From Chloroflexota bacterium (GTDB lineage Bacteria > Chloroflexota > Anaerolineae > Anaerolineales > Villigracilaceae): a stretch of DNA of 64,000 nt. A program made the position numbers and the translations under genes. Under the pieces are notes generated by a model, which saw only the letters and a program-made list of their open reading frames with translations, searched no databases and was not told the origin of the DNA. The DNA lies in NCBI GenBank assembly GCA_013112685.1, contig JABFGC010000002.1, positions 1,746,902 to 1,810,901 on the forward strand. Direction: 5' to 3'. The first letter of the stretch is position 1, and every line of letters starts with the position of its first letter. Positions 8,948 through 18,198 of the stretch are shown piece after piece.

Positions 8948-9700
8948 CGTTCCACTTCTTCCACTTCGATGTACCATTTGACGCGCGTGCCGACCCGGTC
9001 GCGCAACTGCCAGGCGAGCGGTTTGGGCATGGTTTCAAAAGTATGCAGGATCGTATGCACGCGGCTGACGATGGTTTCGCGCTCCTCCTGCGTGAGCGGC
9101 AGGTCTGGCGCGCGGACGAATTCCTCGACGCGCCCCAAATTGATGGAGGTGGTTTTGTACAAGCCCCAATCCCGGCCGCACAGCCGCGCGAGGATGGAAA
9201 GGTTGATCTTTTCGTTGTCGTCATCGCCGGTTTCGTTGTTGAGCAAAATGGAGGCGATGTCGAGCAGGTCTTTGCGGTTGAGTTCGAGGATCTGCGCCTT
9301 CGATAACAGCAACTCTGCTAGCGGAATGGTGACCGGGTCGGCGGTGAGGCGGTCTTCGAGCGGGATTTTGTGGCACATCTCGAAATCGCCGACGAAGATG
9401 TCTATCTTCATGCCGATGTTGTCGTCGAAATAGATCTGGCGGTGCGCGCCGTTCAAAATGTTGAATTGCCTGTTGGGGCTGTACCCGGCTCCGGGCATGA
9501 AGGCTTCGAACTCGCGGCGTTGTTTTTTGGCGACGACGAAATCGAGGTCGGCGAACTCGCGCACGAACAGGGGATGGTTGCGTTTGTTGTGCGCCTGCAC
9601 CGCCAGCCCGCCAATGGCGCGGATCTGGAGATTCTTTTGCGTTGCCCGCCTCGATCAGCCGGTACATTTCCGCCGCGATTTCCTGCGAAGTAAGCGCCAT
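8944..9700 (-). CDS. Nucleotidyltransferase-fold protein (frameshifted)
   Basis: The N-terminal piece from ATG 9700 (MALTSQEIAAEMYRLIEAGN) and the rest in another frame join near 9635 at an A run; one fewer A gives KNLQIRAIGGLAVQAHN. The pattern IGGLAVQAH followed by LDFVV and later MKIDIFVGDFEMCHKI resembles nucleotidyltransferase-fold proteins of the AbiEii/MNT type, with the paired acids in LDF and KID. Total length is about 252 aa. No partner antitoxin-like gene was found, so a toxin role is not supported. Confidence 0.6.
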
Positions 9701-9717
9701 TCGGTCACCTGGAAACA

Positions 9718-9754
9718 GACCTGACAGTCACTCTGAAGGCGTGACTGTCAGGTC
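9718..9754. terminator. Hairpin after the APC transporter, MITE-like ends
   Basis: GACCTGACAGTCAC (9718-9731), a 9-base loop, then the exact complement GTGACTGTCAGGTC (9741-9754). It lies between the transporter stop at 9766 and the next minus-strand gene, where a terminator is expected. On the plus side it is followed by TTTCTTCTTT. The outer bases AGACCTGACAG recur at 12717-12813, so this may be a short repeat family used as a terminator. Confidence 0.6.
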
Positions 9755-9765
9755 TTTCTTCTTTA

Positions 9766-11413
9766 TTATTCCACCGGGATTTCGGACTGCACCTTGCTCA
9801 GGTCAATGCCCTTGCTCTTGCGGTAGGATTTGAATCCGAAGTAGATGACCGCGGCAAGCAGGTAGTTGAAGCCCATGAAGATCAGCGACGTGCCGTTCTT
9901 GTAGCCGGCTTCGTTGATGCTGTAGCCGATGCCGTACAAGGCGTTCGGGTCGAGAATCCACTGGTACAGCAGGAAGACCAGGAACCCGCCGAAGACGACG
10001 CCCGCCGCCGTGATCAACGGAATGCCGAGGATGTTGTACTTGGCAATCGGCGAGGACTTGTACAAGTCCGGCTTGGTGTACGGCAGGACGATCGCCGAGA
10101 TGGTCGTGCCGAGGAAGGTCACGGCGATGACCAGCGTGGAGCACAGCGTCAGCGAGGCAAAACTGAACAGGTTGTAGTTGAACAGGTACGCCACCACCAC
10201 CGACGGAACCACCATCAATAACAGCGCGTTGACCGGCGTGCCGGTGCGCTCGTCGAGTTTTGCGACCGACTCGGGCAGAAGGCGGTCGAACGCGGCGGCG
10301 AAGATGACGCGCGTGGACGAAAGGAACACGGGCCCCGCTCCAGCCGAACCACCACAGGCTCATCAACGCCACGACCAGGAACTGGAGGAGTTTGTTGGTG
10401 GTCAGGAATGAAGCGAGCAGCGCCGGATAGGGCCAGAAGGGAAGCGCGGGAGCCACATCGGTGAAGCCCCAGGCGTAATTCCACCACGCCGCGCCGGCTT
10501 GCACGTAGAACTCCCATCCCATCGTTTTGCGAATGGCAAAGAGCAGGAGGATTCCCAGCAGGGTGGTGATGCCGAGCGCCCAGCCCATGCCCGCCATGTT
10601 GCGTTTGAAATCGGTCGCGCCGCGCACTTCACCGTAAAGCGTCGCGCCCCAGTTGGGCCACAAATTGAAGAAGACCATGTAGGGAATGACAAGGAAGACC
10701 GCCGCCAGCGCCCCGCCCGCAAACGGCGTGATCGCGCCCGCATCCGTGCCCAACTGCACCGTCGTTTCATAGACGCCCGGCGCCGCGCCAAACATGGAAG
10801 TCGCGTTCGCTTCCAAACCTTGCTGGAAGGCTTCCGGCGAACCCACCAGCAGCATCACCACGACGATGAGCAGTCCCAGCATCCCGCCGTAGAAGGAGAC
10901 CTTCTGAATGCGGGCGTAGGTCTTCATGCCCAGCATGATGAAGAGGCTGACGATGGCAAGCGTGAGGATCGAAGCGGCGAATGCGCCGTTCTGGGTCCCT
11001 GCGAACCACAACGCCGCGTCCTTCAAGCCCAGCACGCCCAGGATGGGAACCAGGACGATGTGGCGGAACATATCGCCGTAGAGCGGCACCCACAACCACA
11101 GGATGAACCACCACCCGGTCACCGCCAGGACGAACCCGACTCCGCCGCCGAGGATGCGGCTCTGCCAGACGTAATCGCCGCCCGAACGCGGCATCACAGC
11201 GATCAGCGCGGCGTACACCACAACCTCGAAGAAAATGAAGATTGCGCTGATGATCAACGCATTCACCATCCCGCCCTCGAAGTAGTACATCTGGCTGAAG
11301 CTGTACAAGCCGAGGGTGATCAGGTTGATGGAGAACAACGCGTAGATGAACGCGTCCATGACCGACCACGAACGCACCAAGCCGGTCGCTTTACGGACAA
11401 ACAAGTTGCTCAT
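9766..11413 (-). CDS. APC-family amino acid permease (frameshifted)
   Basis: About 548 aa in two frames joined near 10328 at a GGGCCCC run. It has 12 or more hydrophobic helices and the APC-superfamily pattern: SRILGGGVGFVLAVTGWW, then WFGWSG and FLSSTRVIFAAAFDRLLPE, a near-universal APC motif around helix 8. ATG at 11413 has AGGAGAATGTT before it. The likely role is sodium- or proton-coupled uptake of an amino acid or amine; substrate cannot be told. It stands alone with a hairpin after it. Confidence 0.85.
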
Positions 11414-11441
11414 AACATTCTCCTCTTTTGTGTTTTTTAAA

Positions 11442-11492
11442 ACCCTCTCCCCAACCCCTCCCCAAGTTGGGGGAGGGGCGCAGGGGTGGGGG
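11442..11492. repeat. C/G-rich palindromic repeat
   Basis: The gap between the transporter start and the phosphoesterase stop holds CCCTCTCCCC...CCTCCCCAAGTTGGGGGAGG...GGGGTGGGGG, an inverted repeat. The same type occurs at 13120-13168 inside a gene and at about 41715-41770, so this is a dispersed repeat family. It may serve as the terminator of the phosphoesterase gene. Confidence 0.6.
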
Positions 11493-11495
11493 CGA

Positions 11496-12437
11496 CTAAC
11501 CCGTCGTCAAAACGTAATCTTCCACCTTCTTCTTTCCAAGCCTTATCAGCGCGCCGAGCAGCGTGCCCTGCTCATACATCGAGCCGGGGTTGATGCACAG
11601 CGTCTTGCCGATGCGCGAAACGCCGCGCCCCTCGTGGATGTGACCATGAAGCCCCAACAGCGGCTGGCTCGCCTCGATCACCTCGCGCACAGCCGTCGAG
11701 CCGACCGCCTTCAACGCCTGTCCCGCCATTTTGGGACGCAGGTTTTCATCCAGTTCGGGCGCTTCATCCAAGTTCGATTTATACGGCGGCACGTGGAGGT
11801 TGAAGATGGCGTTGTGCGGGTCCTTGAGTTTGGCGGTCATCGCCTCATACCGGACCTTGAGCTGGTCCTCGTCCTCTTCACGGTGCGTATCCCAGGGCGT
11901 CCGGTTGGACCAGCCCGAAGCGATCATCTCGTGACCGCTGTTCAGGGTCGTGACCTGCCCCTCTGCCAGCACCACGTTCTTGCTCGCGCGGATGATCTCA
12001 TCCACTTCGTCCATGTCGTCGTTGCCCGGGCAGCAATAGACCGTCATGCCTGTGCCGTCCAGTTTTTTATCCGCCAGTTCCATCCACTGCTGGACGACCT
12101 TGAGCACCTCCTGCAAAAAGATTTTGCCTACGCGCTCCGGGTCTTTCTCCAACTGGGCGATCTCGTCCGGCGTGGTCAAATACGGATAGTAGCCGCGGCT
12201 GCGGACGCGCTTTTTCAGGTCCGTCAGTTCGTCTTCGTTCGTAATATCAAACACCTGTTCCAGCAAAGTGACGCGGTAATTCGCTCCGCCCTGGTGAATG
12301 AACGGGACCACCGCCTTGCCCGTCATATCCCCGCCGAGGATCAGTTGATCCGCGTTGTAGAACTTCCCCGCATTCAAGAACTTGCTCCAGCAAATATCCG
12401 ACCCGTGAATGTCTGTGGCAAAAAATATGGTAGTCAC
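11496..12437 (-). CDS. Calcineurin-like metallophosphoesterase
   Basis: 313 aa. The GTG at 12437 is chosen because AAGGA lies seven bases before it and the TDIHG motif begins right after; longer upstream starts enter low-complexity sequence. Metal-binding motifs in order: D-x-H (ATDIHG), GGDMTG, GN-D (CCPGNDDMDE, with Asp where most have His), NLHVPPY, and LHGHIHEG. It likely cleaves a phosphomonoester or diester; substrate unknown. It is related to YfcE/Icc-like phosphoesterases rather than to large nucleases. Confidence 0.85.
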   Translation of the reverse strand: MTTIFFATDIHGSDICWSKFLNAGKFYNADQLILGGDMTGKAVVPFIHQGGANYRVTLLEQVFDITNEDELTDLKKRVRSRGYYPYLTTPDEIAQLEKDPERVGKIFLQEVLKVVQQWMELADKKLDGTGMTVYCCPGNDDMDEVDEIIRASKNVVLAEGQVTTLNSGHEMIASGWSNRTPWDTHREEDEDQLKVRYEAMTAKLKDPHNAIFNLHVPPYKSNLDEAPELDENLRPKMAGQALKAVGSTAVREVIEASQPLLGLHGHIHEGRGVSRIGKTLCINPGSMYEQGTLLGALIRLGKKKVEDYVLTTG

Positions 12438-12639
12438 ATGCAAATCCTTCTTGCGCCGGAGGCTCCGGCGCGGCTGAGGTATGGCTTGCAGAGGTGGTGC
12501 GGAATTTGGGTTAATTATACCCCCCGAAAAAGGGATTGCAACCGTCTCCCAAAACGAATTTCGACCACAGCCAGAAAGAAGGAATTTCCGCCTTTCCTTG
12601 CTATAATCGAACCAACAAGGCTTCGATTTGGAGGCAAGG

Positions 12640-12716
12640 ATGAAAGTCTTCCTCAGTTCCACTTACACCGACCTGATCGAGCACCGGAAATCTGTTGTCA
12701 ACGCGCTGGAGTATAT
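12640..12716 (+). pseudogene. Truncated DUF4062 domain
   Basis: After GGAGGCAAGG a start codon opens MKVFLSSTYTDLIEHRKSV-VNALEYID, which is the N-terminal strand-helix of DUF4062 proteins (MKVFLSSTyxDL..R..V..AL). At 12717 the match stops at the end of a palindromic element and the frame then runs through repeat sequence to a stop near 12831. DUF4062 domains are commonly fused to NB-ARC/NACHT ATPases, and such a gene follows 30 bp later, so this looks like the broken head of that protein or of a lost neighbour. Confidence 0.6.
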
Positions 12717-12813
12717 AGACCTGACAGGTTTCCAAAGGACTACGGCTGAGCGGGCCGCATTTGATTCGCAAGAGTTGCGGTTGACTCAGGTCACGATGAA
12801 ACCTGTCAGGTCT
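12717..12813. mobile_element. MITE-like palindromic element interrupting DUF4062
   Basis: About 97 bp bounded by AGACCTGACAGGTTT and its complement AACCTGTCAGGTCT. It begins exactly where the DUF4062 coding match ends. The same outer sequence AGACCTGACAG bounds the hairpin at 9717-9755. There is no coding capacity, so it would be a non-autonomous or REP-like element. Confidence 0.6.
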
Positions 12814-12844
12814 GGGACACGAATTTTGTAAAAAGGATGGGAAA

Positions 12845-15160
12845 ATGAAAAAACTTGTCCCTTTAACTTTCGCCATTGTCGGGATTGCCCTCGTCATCGC
12901 GGCGATAGTCGTCTGGCTCGAACCGCCTGAAGATGGCGGAGTATTCACCACAGCAGGAGCAATCATTTCATTTCTCGCTGGGCTGGGTGCAAGCATCAAA
13001 GGTTGGAAAGATTTATTCAAAAAAGACGAACCGATCAACAGCGTCAAACAGGAAATGATCAACCGCAGTGAAACCAGCACGCCCATTCAAGCCCAAACGG
13101 TTAACATCTATCAAAATGCCCCTGAGTCCCCCTCTCCCGCTTTTGGGAGAGGGGTTAGGGGTGAGGGTAAAAACACTTTACCCCATCAACCCTACTTCGT
13201 CGGACGCGCCAAAGAACTCGACATCATCCAATCCGCCCTCTCCCCCGACTCCCGCACCTGGGGCGCGCTGATTGACGGACCCGGCGGCATCGGCAAGACC
13301 GCCCTCGCCATCAAAGCCGCGCACGACGCGCCCGCGGAACTCTTCGAGCGCAAAATCTTCATCACCGCCAAAGTGCGCGAACTGACTGCCGAAGGCGAAG
13401 CCAAACTGACCGACTTCACCCGCCCGACCTACCTCGCCATGCTGGACGAACTGGGCAAGGAATTGGGCGAAGACAACCTCGAAAAACTCCCGCCCGATGA
13501 TCGCCCGGATGAACTGCGCCTCGCGTTGGCGGGCAAAAAGGCGCTGATCATCTTCGACAATTTGGAAACCCTGCCAGAAGAAGAGCGCACGCGCCTGTTC
13601 CAATTCCTCTCGCGCCTGCCCGAAGGGAACAAAGCCATCGTCACCTCGCGCCGCCGCACCGATGTGGACGCGCGCATCGTGCGCCTCGACCGCCTCGCCC
13701 GCGACGAAGCCCTGCAACTCATCGCCGAACTCGCCGCCAAGTATCCGCGCCTTGATCGTGCTTCGCAGAAAGAGCGCGAAGACCTGTACGAGATCACGCA
13801 GGGCAACCCGCTCTTCATCCGCTGGATCGCGGGGCAGTTGGGTCGCGCAGGCTCGCAGTGCCGCACCATCGCCGAAGCCTGCGCCTTCATTGACAAAGCG
13901 CCCAAAGGCAACGACCCGCTCGAATACATCTTCGGCGACCTGCTGGAGACCTTCACCGCCGACGAGACGAAAGTCCTCGCCGCGCTGACGTATTTCACCC
14001 AGCCCGCCAAACTCAAGTGGATCGCGGACATGACCGACCTGCCCGCCCGCGCCGCCGAGACCGCGCTGGAAGACTTGACGGACCGCTCCATCCTGACCTC
14101 CGACCTGCCCAAGCAAACCTACTTTTTACCCCCGCTGACAGCGAAATTCATCCGCACGCGCCGCCCCGAAGCCGTGACCCAGACAGGCGACGCCCTCACC
14201 GACCGTGCCTACGCTCTCGTCCTACAATACGGCGGCGGAAGCGAAGACTACGAAAAATTCCTCACGCTGGACGCCGAATGGGACTTTATCTTCGCCTCCC
14301 TGACGCTCCTGCTGATGGGCGACAATGACCGCCTGCAAACGGTCTGTGCCAAACTCACATTTTTCCTTGAATTTACTGGCAGATGGGATGACTGGGTATG
14401 GCTCTTTGAGCAAGCCGAAGTACGCGCCCTTGCCGCCGATGATAAAACGAATGCAGGCTGGCAAGCATATCGAGCGGGGTACGCCTACTATCTCCGCAAC
14501 CAACCTGCCGAAGTGCTGGCATGCGCCGCGCGCGCCGCCGAACATTGGGAAGATAGTTTTCCATCTAATAAAGCAACTGCCATTCAACTTCGCGGACTCG
14601 GCTACAAACTAAAAAAAGATTATCCATCTGCTATCGCATCTTACCGCGAAGCACTGGAAATCTACCGTAACATCTCCCCTGAAAGCGACGATGTCTCCAG
14701 AACCCTGAACAGTTTGGCAAGTGTGGAACACATCAACAATGACTACCTTGCTGCCGAACGCGACTACCGTGAAGCCCTGCGCATCGCTAAGATAATAAAA
14801 AACGACGGACGAATTGCCGCTTACACAGTCAACCTGGCGGCACTCGCCCTCGACCGCGAGCGGTGGGCAGAAGCCGAGTCCCTCGCCCGCGAAGCCCTCC
14901 CACTAGCAGAAAAAGTCGGGCGGCAAGAGATGATTGCCACCGTTTGTCACCACCTCGCCAAAGCCCTGCTCGAGCAGAGTAGGTCACGTTTGCAACGTGA
15001 CGGAACCAACGAAGAAGAACAGTCACGTCACAGACGTAACCTACAGGAAGCCGAAGGATTATCCCGTCGCGCCGTCGAGATTTTCACGCGCCTGCGTCAT
15101 CCCGAGTTGCAGTCCGCGCAGGAAACATTGGCGGAAGTTGAAGCAAGAATCAAAGGGTAA
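12845..15160 (+). CDS. Membrane-anchored NB-ARC STAND ATPase with TPR repeats
   Basis: 771 aa. Two N-terminal helices (about residues 5-25 and 36-52) anchor it. An NB-ARC ATPase follows, with Walker A GPGGIGKTAL near residue 145, Walker B KALIIFDNLE near 235 and IVTSRR as sensor-like element. From about residue 480 the protein has TPR-like helical pairs (AIASYREALEIYRNI, AERDYREALRIAKII). Such STAND proteins act as signal-triggered oligomeric switches and some are antiviral; here no effector domain is visible apart from the membrane helices. Two dispersed palindromic repeats lie in frame inside the gene (13120-13168 and 14979-15044), adding linker residues. Confidence 0.8.
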   Translation: MKKLVPLTFAIVGIALVIAAIVVWLEPPEDGGVFTTAGAIISFLAGLGASIKGWKDLFKKDEPINSVKQEMINRSETSTPIQAQTVNIYQNAPESPSPAFGRGVRGEGKNTLPHQPYFVGRAKELDIIQSALSPDSRTWGALIDGPGGIGKTALAIKAAHDAPAELFERKIFITAKVRELTAEGEAKLTDFTRPTYLAMLDELGKELGEDNLEKLPPDDRPDELRLALAGKKALIIFDNLETLPEEERTRLFQFLSRLPEGNKAIVTSRRRTDVDARIVRLDRLARDEALQLIAELAAKYPRLDRASQKEREDLYEITQGNPLFIRWIAGQLGRAGSQCRTIAEACAFIDKAPKGNDPLEYIFGDLLETFTADETKVLAALTYFTQPAKLKWIADMTDLPARAAETALEDLTDRSILTSDLPKQTYFLPPLTAKFIRTRRPEAVTQTGDALTDRAYALVLQYGGGSEDYEKFLTLDAEWDFIFASLTLLLMGDNDRLQTVCAKLTFFLEFTGRWDDWVWLFEQAEVRALAADDKTNAGWQAYRAGYAYYLRNQPAEVLACAARAAEHWEDSFPSNKATAIQLRGLGYKLKKDYPSAIASYREALEIYRNISPESDDVSRTLNSLASVEHINNDYLAAERDYREALRIAKIIKNDGRIAAYTVNLAALALDRERWAEAESLAREALPLAEKVGRQEMIATVCHHLAKALLEQSRSRLQRDGTNEEEQSRHRRNLQEAEGLSRRAVEIFTRLRHPELQSAQETLAEVEARIKG
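13120..13168. repeat. Dispersed palindromic repeat inside the NB-ARC gene
   Basis: CCCCTCTCCC, a short loop and GGGAGAGGGG followed by TTAGGGGTGAGGG match the intergenic repeat family seen at 11442 and 41715. It is translated in frame as ESPSPAFGRGVRGEGKN between the membrane helices and the ATPase, so it extends a linker rather than breaking the gene. Confidence 0.65.
14979..15044. repeat. Second palindromic repeat inside the NB-ARC gene
   Basis: GTAGGTCACG with an inner hairpin (TCACGTTTGCAACGTGA) and closing CAGACGTAACCTAC form an imperfect inverted repeat. It is in frame and gives a polar, Arg/Glu-rich insert (SRSRLQRDGTNEEEQSRHRR) between TPR-like helices near residue 720. Confidence 0.55.
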
Positions 15161-15174
15161 TGTCATTGCGAATA

Positions 15175-16204
15175 CTATGATGCTGTCAAGGTTTTTTGAA
15201 AAACCAGGGGGTTGACAGGCCCATAGTTTGGAATGTAGGGTTGTTGCGAGCGGACGACGGCACAGGCAATCTTGAGGAGTTTGTTTTGGATGTTGTTCAA
15301 GACCAGTTTCTTGTGCTTGCCTTCCGCCAGTTTACGAAAGAAATAGTGCTGAAATGGTTTTTTATGAGTACGCACCGAACAAGCCGCCGGGTAGAGCAAT
15401 TTTCGCAAGGTTGGCGGTCCATAATGTCGTGAAGTCGGAGCGGAAAAGACCGAAGAACCACTTTCATGCCTGATTGGACAAATGCCGATGAACGCCGCCG
15501 GGACTCTTGGGTCGAGCGTTTCCTGCATAAGGAGGAGCAGGTGAGCCTGCGAGTTGCAGTCCGATACCCGGCACCGACAGAAGCAAGAGCAAGGTCTGTT
15601 TGAAAGTGGGGTCGCTGTCAATCAGACGGCGGATTTCCCGGTCAATGTCCTTGATGGCTTTGGCAATCTGCTCAATCATGGTCTGGTGAGCCTGTTTGGC
15701 AAGTTCGGAAGAGACTTTCTTGCGCAGGATGGCATGCAAGGCATTCTTGTGTCCCGTCAACTGGACGGAAAAGTACTGGCGCGTGGTCAACAGGACCTTC
15801 ACTTGCTCTAAAATATCCGCTCTCGGCTTCCACAACGAGAGTTTGTCCTCGTAGCGGCAGGCATACTCGGCAATGTACTGACAATCCAGTTCGTCGGTTT
15901 TGGAAGCGTTCACCGGAAACTTGCGCTGGATGTTCAGCGGCGGTTCGACCGCTACCGTGTAGCCGCTGGCATGGAGGAAGTACGCCAGACCTTCACTGTA
16001 TACGCCGGTGGCTTCCATGCACACCACGGTGCTTGCGGCTTTGAGATGGTGTTCCTGCAACCAGCCGAGAAAGGAGACGAAACCGTCTTCGGCATTTTCA
16101 AACTGCACCGGCTTGACCCTGACCTTCCAGGGCGTGGTGCCGATACACGCCATGAAGGAAGCGGAAGCAATATCTACACCTACAAAGGATACAAATGTTG
16201 TCAT
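15175..16204 (-). CDS. IS110-family transposase (DEDD), one frameshift
   Basis: About 343 aa from ATG 16204 (MTTFVSFVGVDIASASF), which has AGAGG upstream. N-terminal RuvC-like DEDD domain: D in GVDIA, E in CMEATGVY, D/D in KTDELDCQYIAEY. The C-terminal Transposase_20 domain (SVPGIGLQLAAHLL, FIGICPIRHESGSS, RKLLYPAA) lies in another frame joined near 15545, where removing one G of GCAGGCT restores LAAHLLLL. It either carries a disabling mutation or a consensus error. Confidence 0.85.
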
Positions 16205-16420
16205 TGTGAACCTCTTTGACTTGAGTATTGGGTTTGCCAACTTGTGAACGTGCGGTCTCCATTACTAGCCTGCCAGGCTTTAATACTGATTGAGCTTAGT
16301 TCACAACCAGGACTGGGTCTGCTTCGCAATTTGAGTTTGGCTCAGCGTGCTACCCAGGAGGGTGCCTAGACTTGTTCAGCCCTGGTTTGGCAATCTCAAT
16401 ACTACTCCAAGTCTAATGGA
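16205..16420 (-). ncRNA. Candidate bridge RNA region of the REP-inserted IS110 element
   Basis: This is the only non-coding part of the element and lies upstream of the transposase, where IS110-group elements encode the bridge RNA that pairs with target and donor DNA. Local inverted segments are present (GCCTGCCAGGC near 16270). I could not identify guide loops with confidence, so the call rests on position and family. Confidence 0.35.
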
Positions 16421-16502
16421 GTGGCGCCAAGGCGCCACGAAGCAATCTCCTTATTAATCAAGGGGATTGCTTCGTCGCCCTACGGGCTCCTCGCAATGAC
16501 AT
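16421..16502. repeat. REP-like palindromic repeat (right part, split by IS110)
   Basis: GTGGCGCCAAGGCGCCACGA, GAAGCAATCTCC, a short spacer, GGGATTGCTTCG and CTCCTCGCAATGACA form nested inverted repeats. The missing left end (TGTCATTGCGA) is at 15161-15171 across the IS. Other copies are at 21745-21850 and 41519-41560. From here to the tryptophanase start (16503-16641) I see no gene. Confidence 0.7.
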
Positions 16503-16641
16503 ACTGAGGCGGGGAAATTTCATGACATTTGTTACAGACCCAAAACGCCGATAAGTCGTAAAATAGCCGTGTCATTGGAGACCGAATGGCAACACACAGG
16601 GGCACACGCCAGGCTCGCTACCCAAGATTTCCGTATCCCAA

Positions 16642-16674
16642 AGACTTCGGAAGTCTCGGAGACTTCCGAAGTCT
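16642..16674. repeat. Perfect hairpin upstream of tryptophanase
   Basis: AGACTTCGGAAGTC, TCGGA and GACTTCCGAAGTCT form a near-perfect palindrome just before the tryptophanase ribosome site. Its centre GTCTCGGAGAC is shared with the hairpin at 31240-31270, though the outer arms differ, which suggests a repeat family with a fixed centre. It could also terminate readthrough into tnaA. Confidence 0.55.
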
Positions 16675-16691
16675 AACACTCTAGGAGCACA

Positions 16692-18071
16692 ATGACCCCC
16701 ACCTATCCCCCCGAACCGTTTCGCATCAAGGTAACCGAACCCATCCGCCTGATTCCGCGCGAGGCGCGAGAGGCTGCCTTAAAAGAAGCGGGCTACAACC
16801 TGTTCCTGATGAAAGCCGAGGATATTTTCATTGACCTGCTGACCGACTCCGGCACGGGCGCGATGAGCCAGGAGCAATGGGCGGCGCTCATGCGCGGCGA
16901 TGAGTCATACGCGGGAGCGCGTTCGTTTCACCGGCTCAAAAGCGCAGTGGACGATATTTTCGGCTTCAAGCATTTCGTCCCCACGCACCAGGGACGCGCT
17001 GCGGAAAACATCCTCGCGGCGTGTTTGGTCAAGCCGGGGCAATACGTCCCCAGCAATATGCACTTCGACACCACCGACGCCAACATCCGTGCGCGGGGCG
17101 GGAGACCGGTCAATCTCGTCATTGACGAAGCCCATGATCCCGGGAACCGTCATCCCTTCAAAGGCAACATGGACATCGCCAAACTGCGCGCCTTCATCGA
17201 AAAGGTCGGGGTAAAGAACATCCCTCTGGGAATGGTAACAGTTACAAACAATGCGGGAGGCGGTCAGCCCGTTTCGATGGAAAACCTCAAAGCGATTGCA
17301 AAGGTCTACCGCGAGTACGGCATCCCATTTTTCATTGACGCCGCTCGCTATGCCGAGAACTGCTACTTCATCAAACAGCGCGAGCCGGGCTATGAAAACA
17401 AATCGGTGAAAGAGATCGCGCGCGAGATGTTCGCGCTGGCAGACGGCATGTGCATGTCCGCGAAAAAGGATGCCATCGTCAACATCGGCGGGCTGCTGTG
17501 CGTGAACGACGAAACCTTGTTCCAAAACGTGAAGAACGAGTTGATCCTGCGCGAGGGTTTTCCCACCTACGGCGGACTTGCGGGGCGCGACCTCGATGCG
17601 ATGGCGGTTGGCTTGTACGAAGGCTTGGATGAGGATTATCTCGCGTATCGTTTGGGGCAAACGGCGTATCTCGCCTCGCGCCTGACCGAGGCCGGGATTC
17701 CCACCATCCAGCCTGCCGGCGGGCATGGAGTTTACGTCAACGCGGGGGCGGTCTTTCCGCACATCCCGAATTATGAATTCCCCGCACAGGCATTGGCAGT
17801 GGAACTGTACCGCGAAGGCGGCATCCGCGGCGTGGAGATCGGCTCGGTGATGTTCGCCTATCTCGACCCGGAAACCAACGAATGGCATTACCCCAAATTG
17901 GAATTACTGCGCCTCGCCATTCCGCGACGCACGTACACGCAGAGCCATTTGGATTACGTGGCAGACACGCTGGCGAAGATCAAATCACGCGCGGCATCGG
18001 TTCGCGGATATAAATTCACTTATGCGCCGGAGTTGCTGAGGCACTTCACGGCAAGGTTCGAGCCGTTGTAG
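16692..18071 (+). CDS. tnaA: Tryptophanase (tryptophan indole-lyase)
   Basis: PLP enzyme, 459 aa, that splits L-tryptophan into indole, pyruvate and ammonia; the family also includes tyrosine phenol-lyase. ATG 16692 has AGGAG seven bases upstream. Motifs: THQGRAAENILA (phosphate-binding loop region), TNNAGGGQPVSM, FFIDAARYAENCYFI, and the PLP lysine in MSAKKDAIVNIGG. The late VEIGS segment and LLRLAIPRRTYTQSHLDY resemble tryptophanase more than tyrosine phenol-lyase (which has a different loop there), while the VNIGG part is lyase-type shared. Next gene is tryptophan 2,3-dioxygenase, which supports tryptophan as substrate. Confidence 0.85.
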   Translation: MTPTYPPEPFRIKVTEPIRLIPREAREAALKEAGYNLFLMKAEDIFIDLLTDSGTGAMSQEQWAALMRGDESYAGARSFHRLKSAVDDIFGFKHFVPTHQGRAAENILAACLVKPGQYVPSNMHFDTTDANIRARGGRPVNLVIDEAHDPGNRHPFKGNMDIAKLRAFIEKVGVKNIPLGMVTVTNNAGGGQPVSMENLKAIAKVYREYGIPFFIDAARYAENCYFIKQREPGYENKSVKEIAREMFALADGMCMSAKKDAIVNIGGLLCVNDETLFQNVKNELILREGFPTYGGLAGRDLDAMAVGLYEGLDEDYLAYRLGQTAYLASRLTEAGIPTIQPAGGHGVYVNAGAVFPHIPNYEFPAQALAVELYREGGIRGVEIGSVMFAYLDPETNEWHYPKLELLRLAIPRRTYTQSHLDYVADTLAKIKSRAASVRGYKFTYAPELLRHFTARFEPL

Positions 18072-18072
18072 C

Positions 18073-18146
18073 GGACCATGGACAATAGACGGTGGATGAT
18101 GGATGTAGATCACAGTCTACGACGGTCCATCGTCCACTGTCTTTTT
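18073..18146. repeat. Inverted repeat between tnaA and kynA
   Basis: GGACCATGGACAATAGACGG and GACGGTCCATCGTCCACTGTC-type arms form an imperfect palindrome ending in CTTTTT, so it may stop tnaA transcription. The CGTCCATCGTCCA unit is shared with the repeat inside recJ (23752-23808), marking a dispersed family. Confidence 0.55.
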
Positions 18147-18198
18147 AACGGTTACAATCTGTCAACCAAAAACTCCCTTTGCCAAAGCGAGGAACCTC

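Larger units (their letters stand above)
15172..16420 (-). mobile_element. IS110-family insertion sequence in a REP-like repeat
   Basis: About 1.25 kb. The left flank TGTCATTGCGA and the right flank GTGGCGCC...ACGAAGCAATC reassemble into a normal copy of the REP-like repeat seen at 21745 and 41519, with GA shared at both ends as a two-base core. The transposase stop lies only about 4 bp from the left end; all non-coding sequence (about 216 bp) is upstream of the transposase, the layout of IS110-group elements. The element is unrelated in sequence to the three IS110 copies in the cassette array. Confidence 0.8.

Noticed and set aside
8944..9700. AbiEii-type toxin of a type IV toxin-antitoxin pair
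   Set aside because: The fold is plausible, but no AbiEi-like antitoxin lies next to it, and the neighbours are unrelated membrane proteins.
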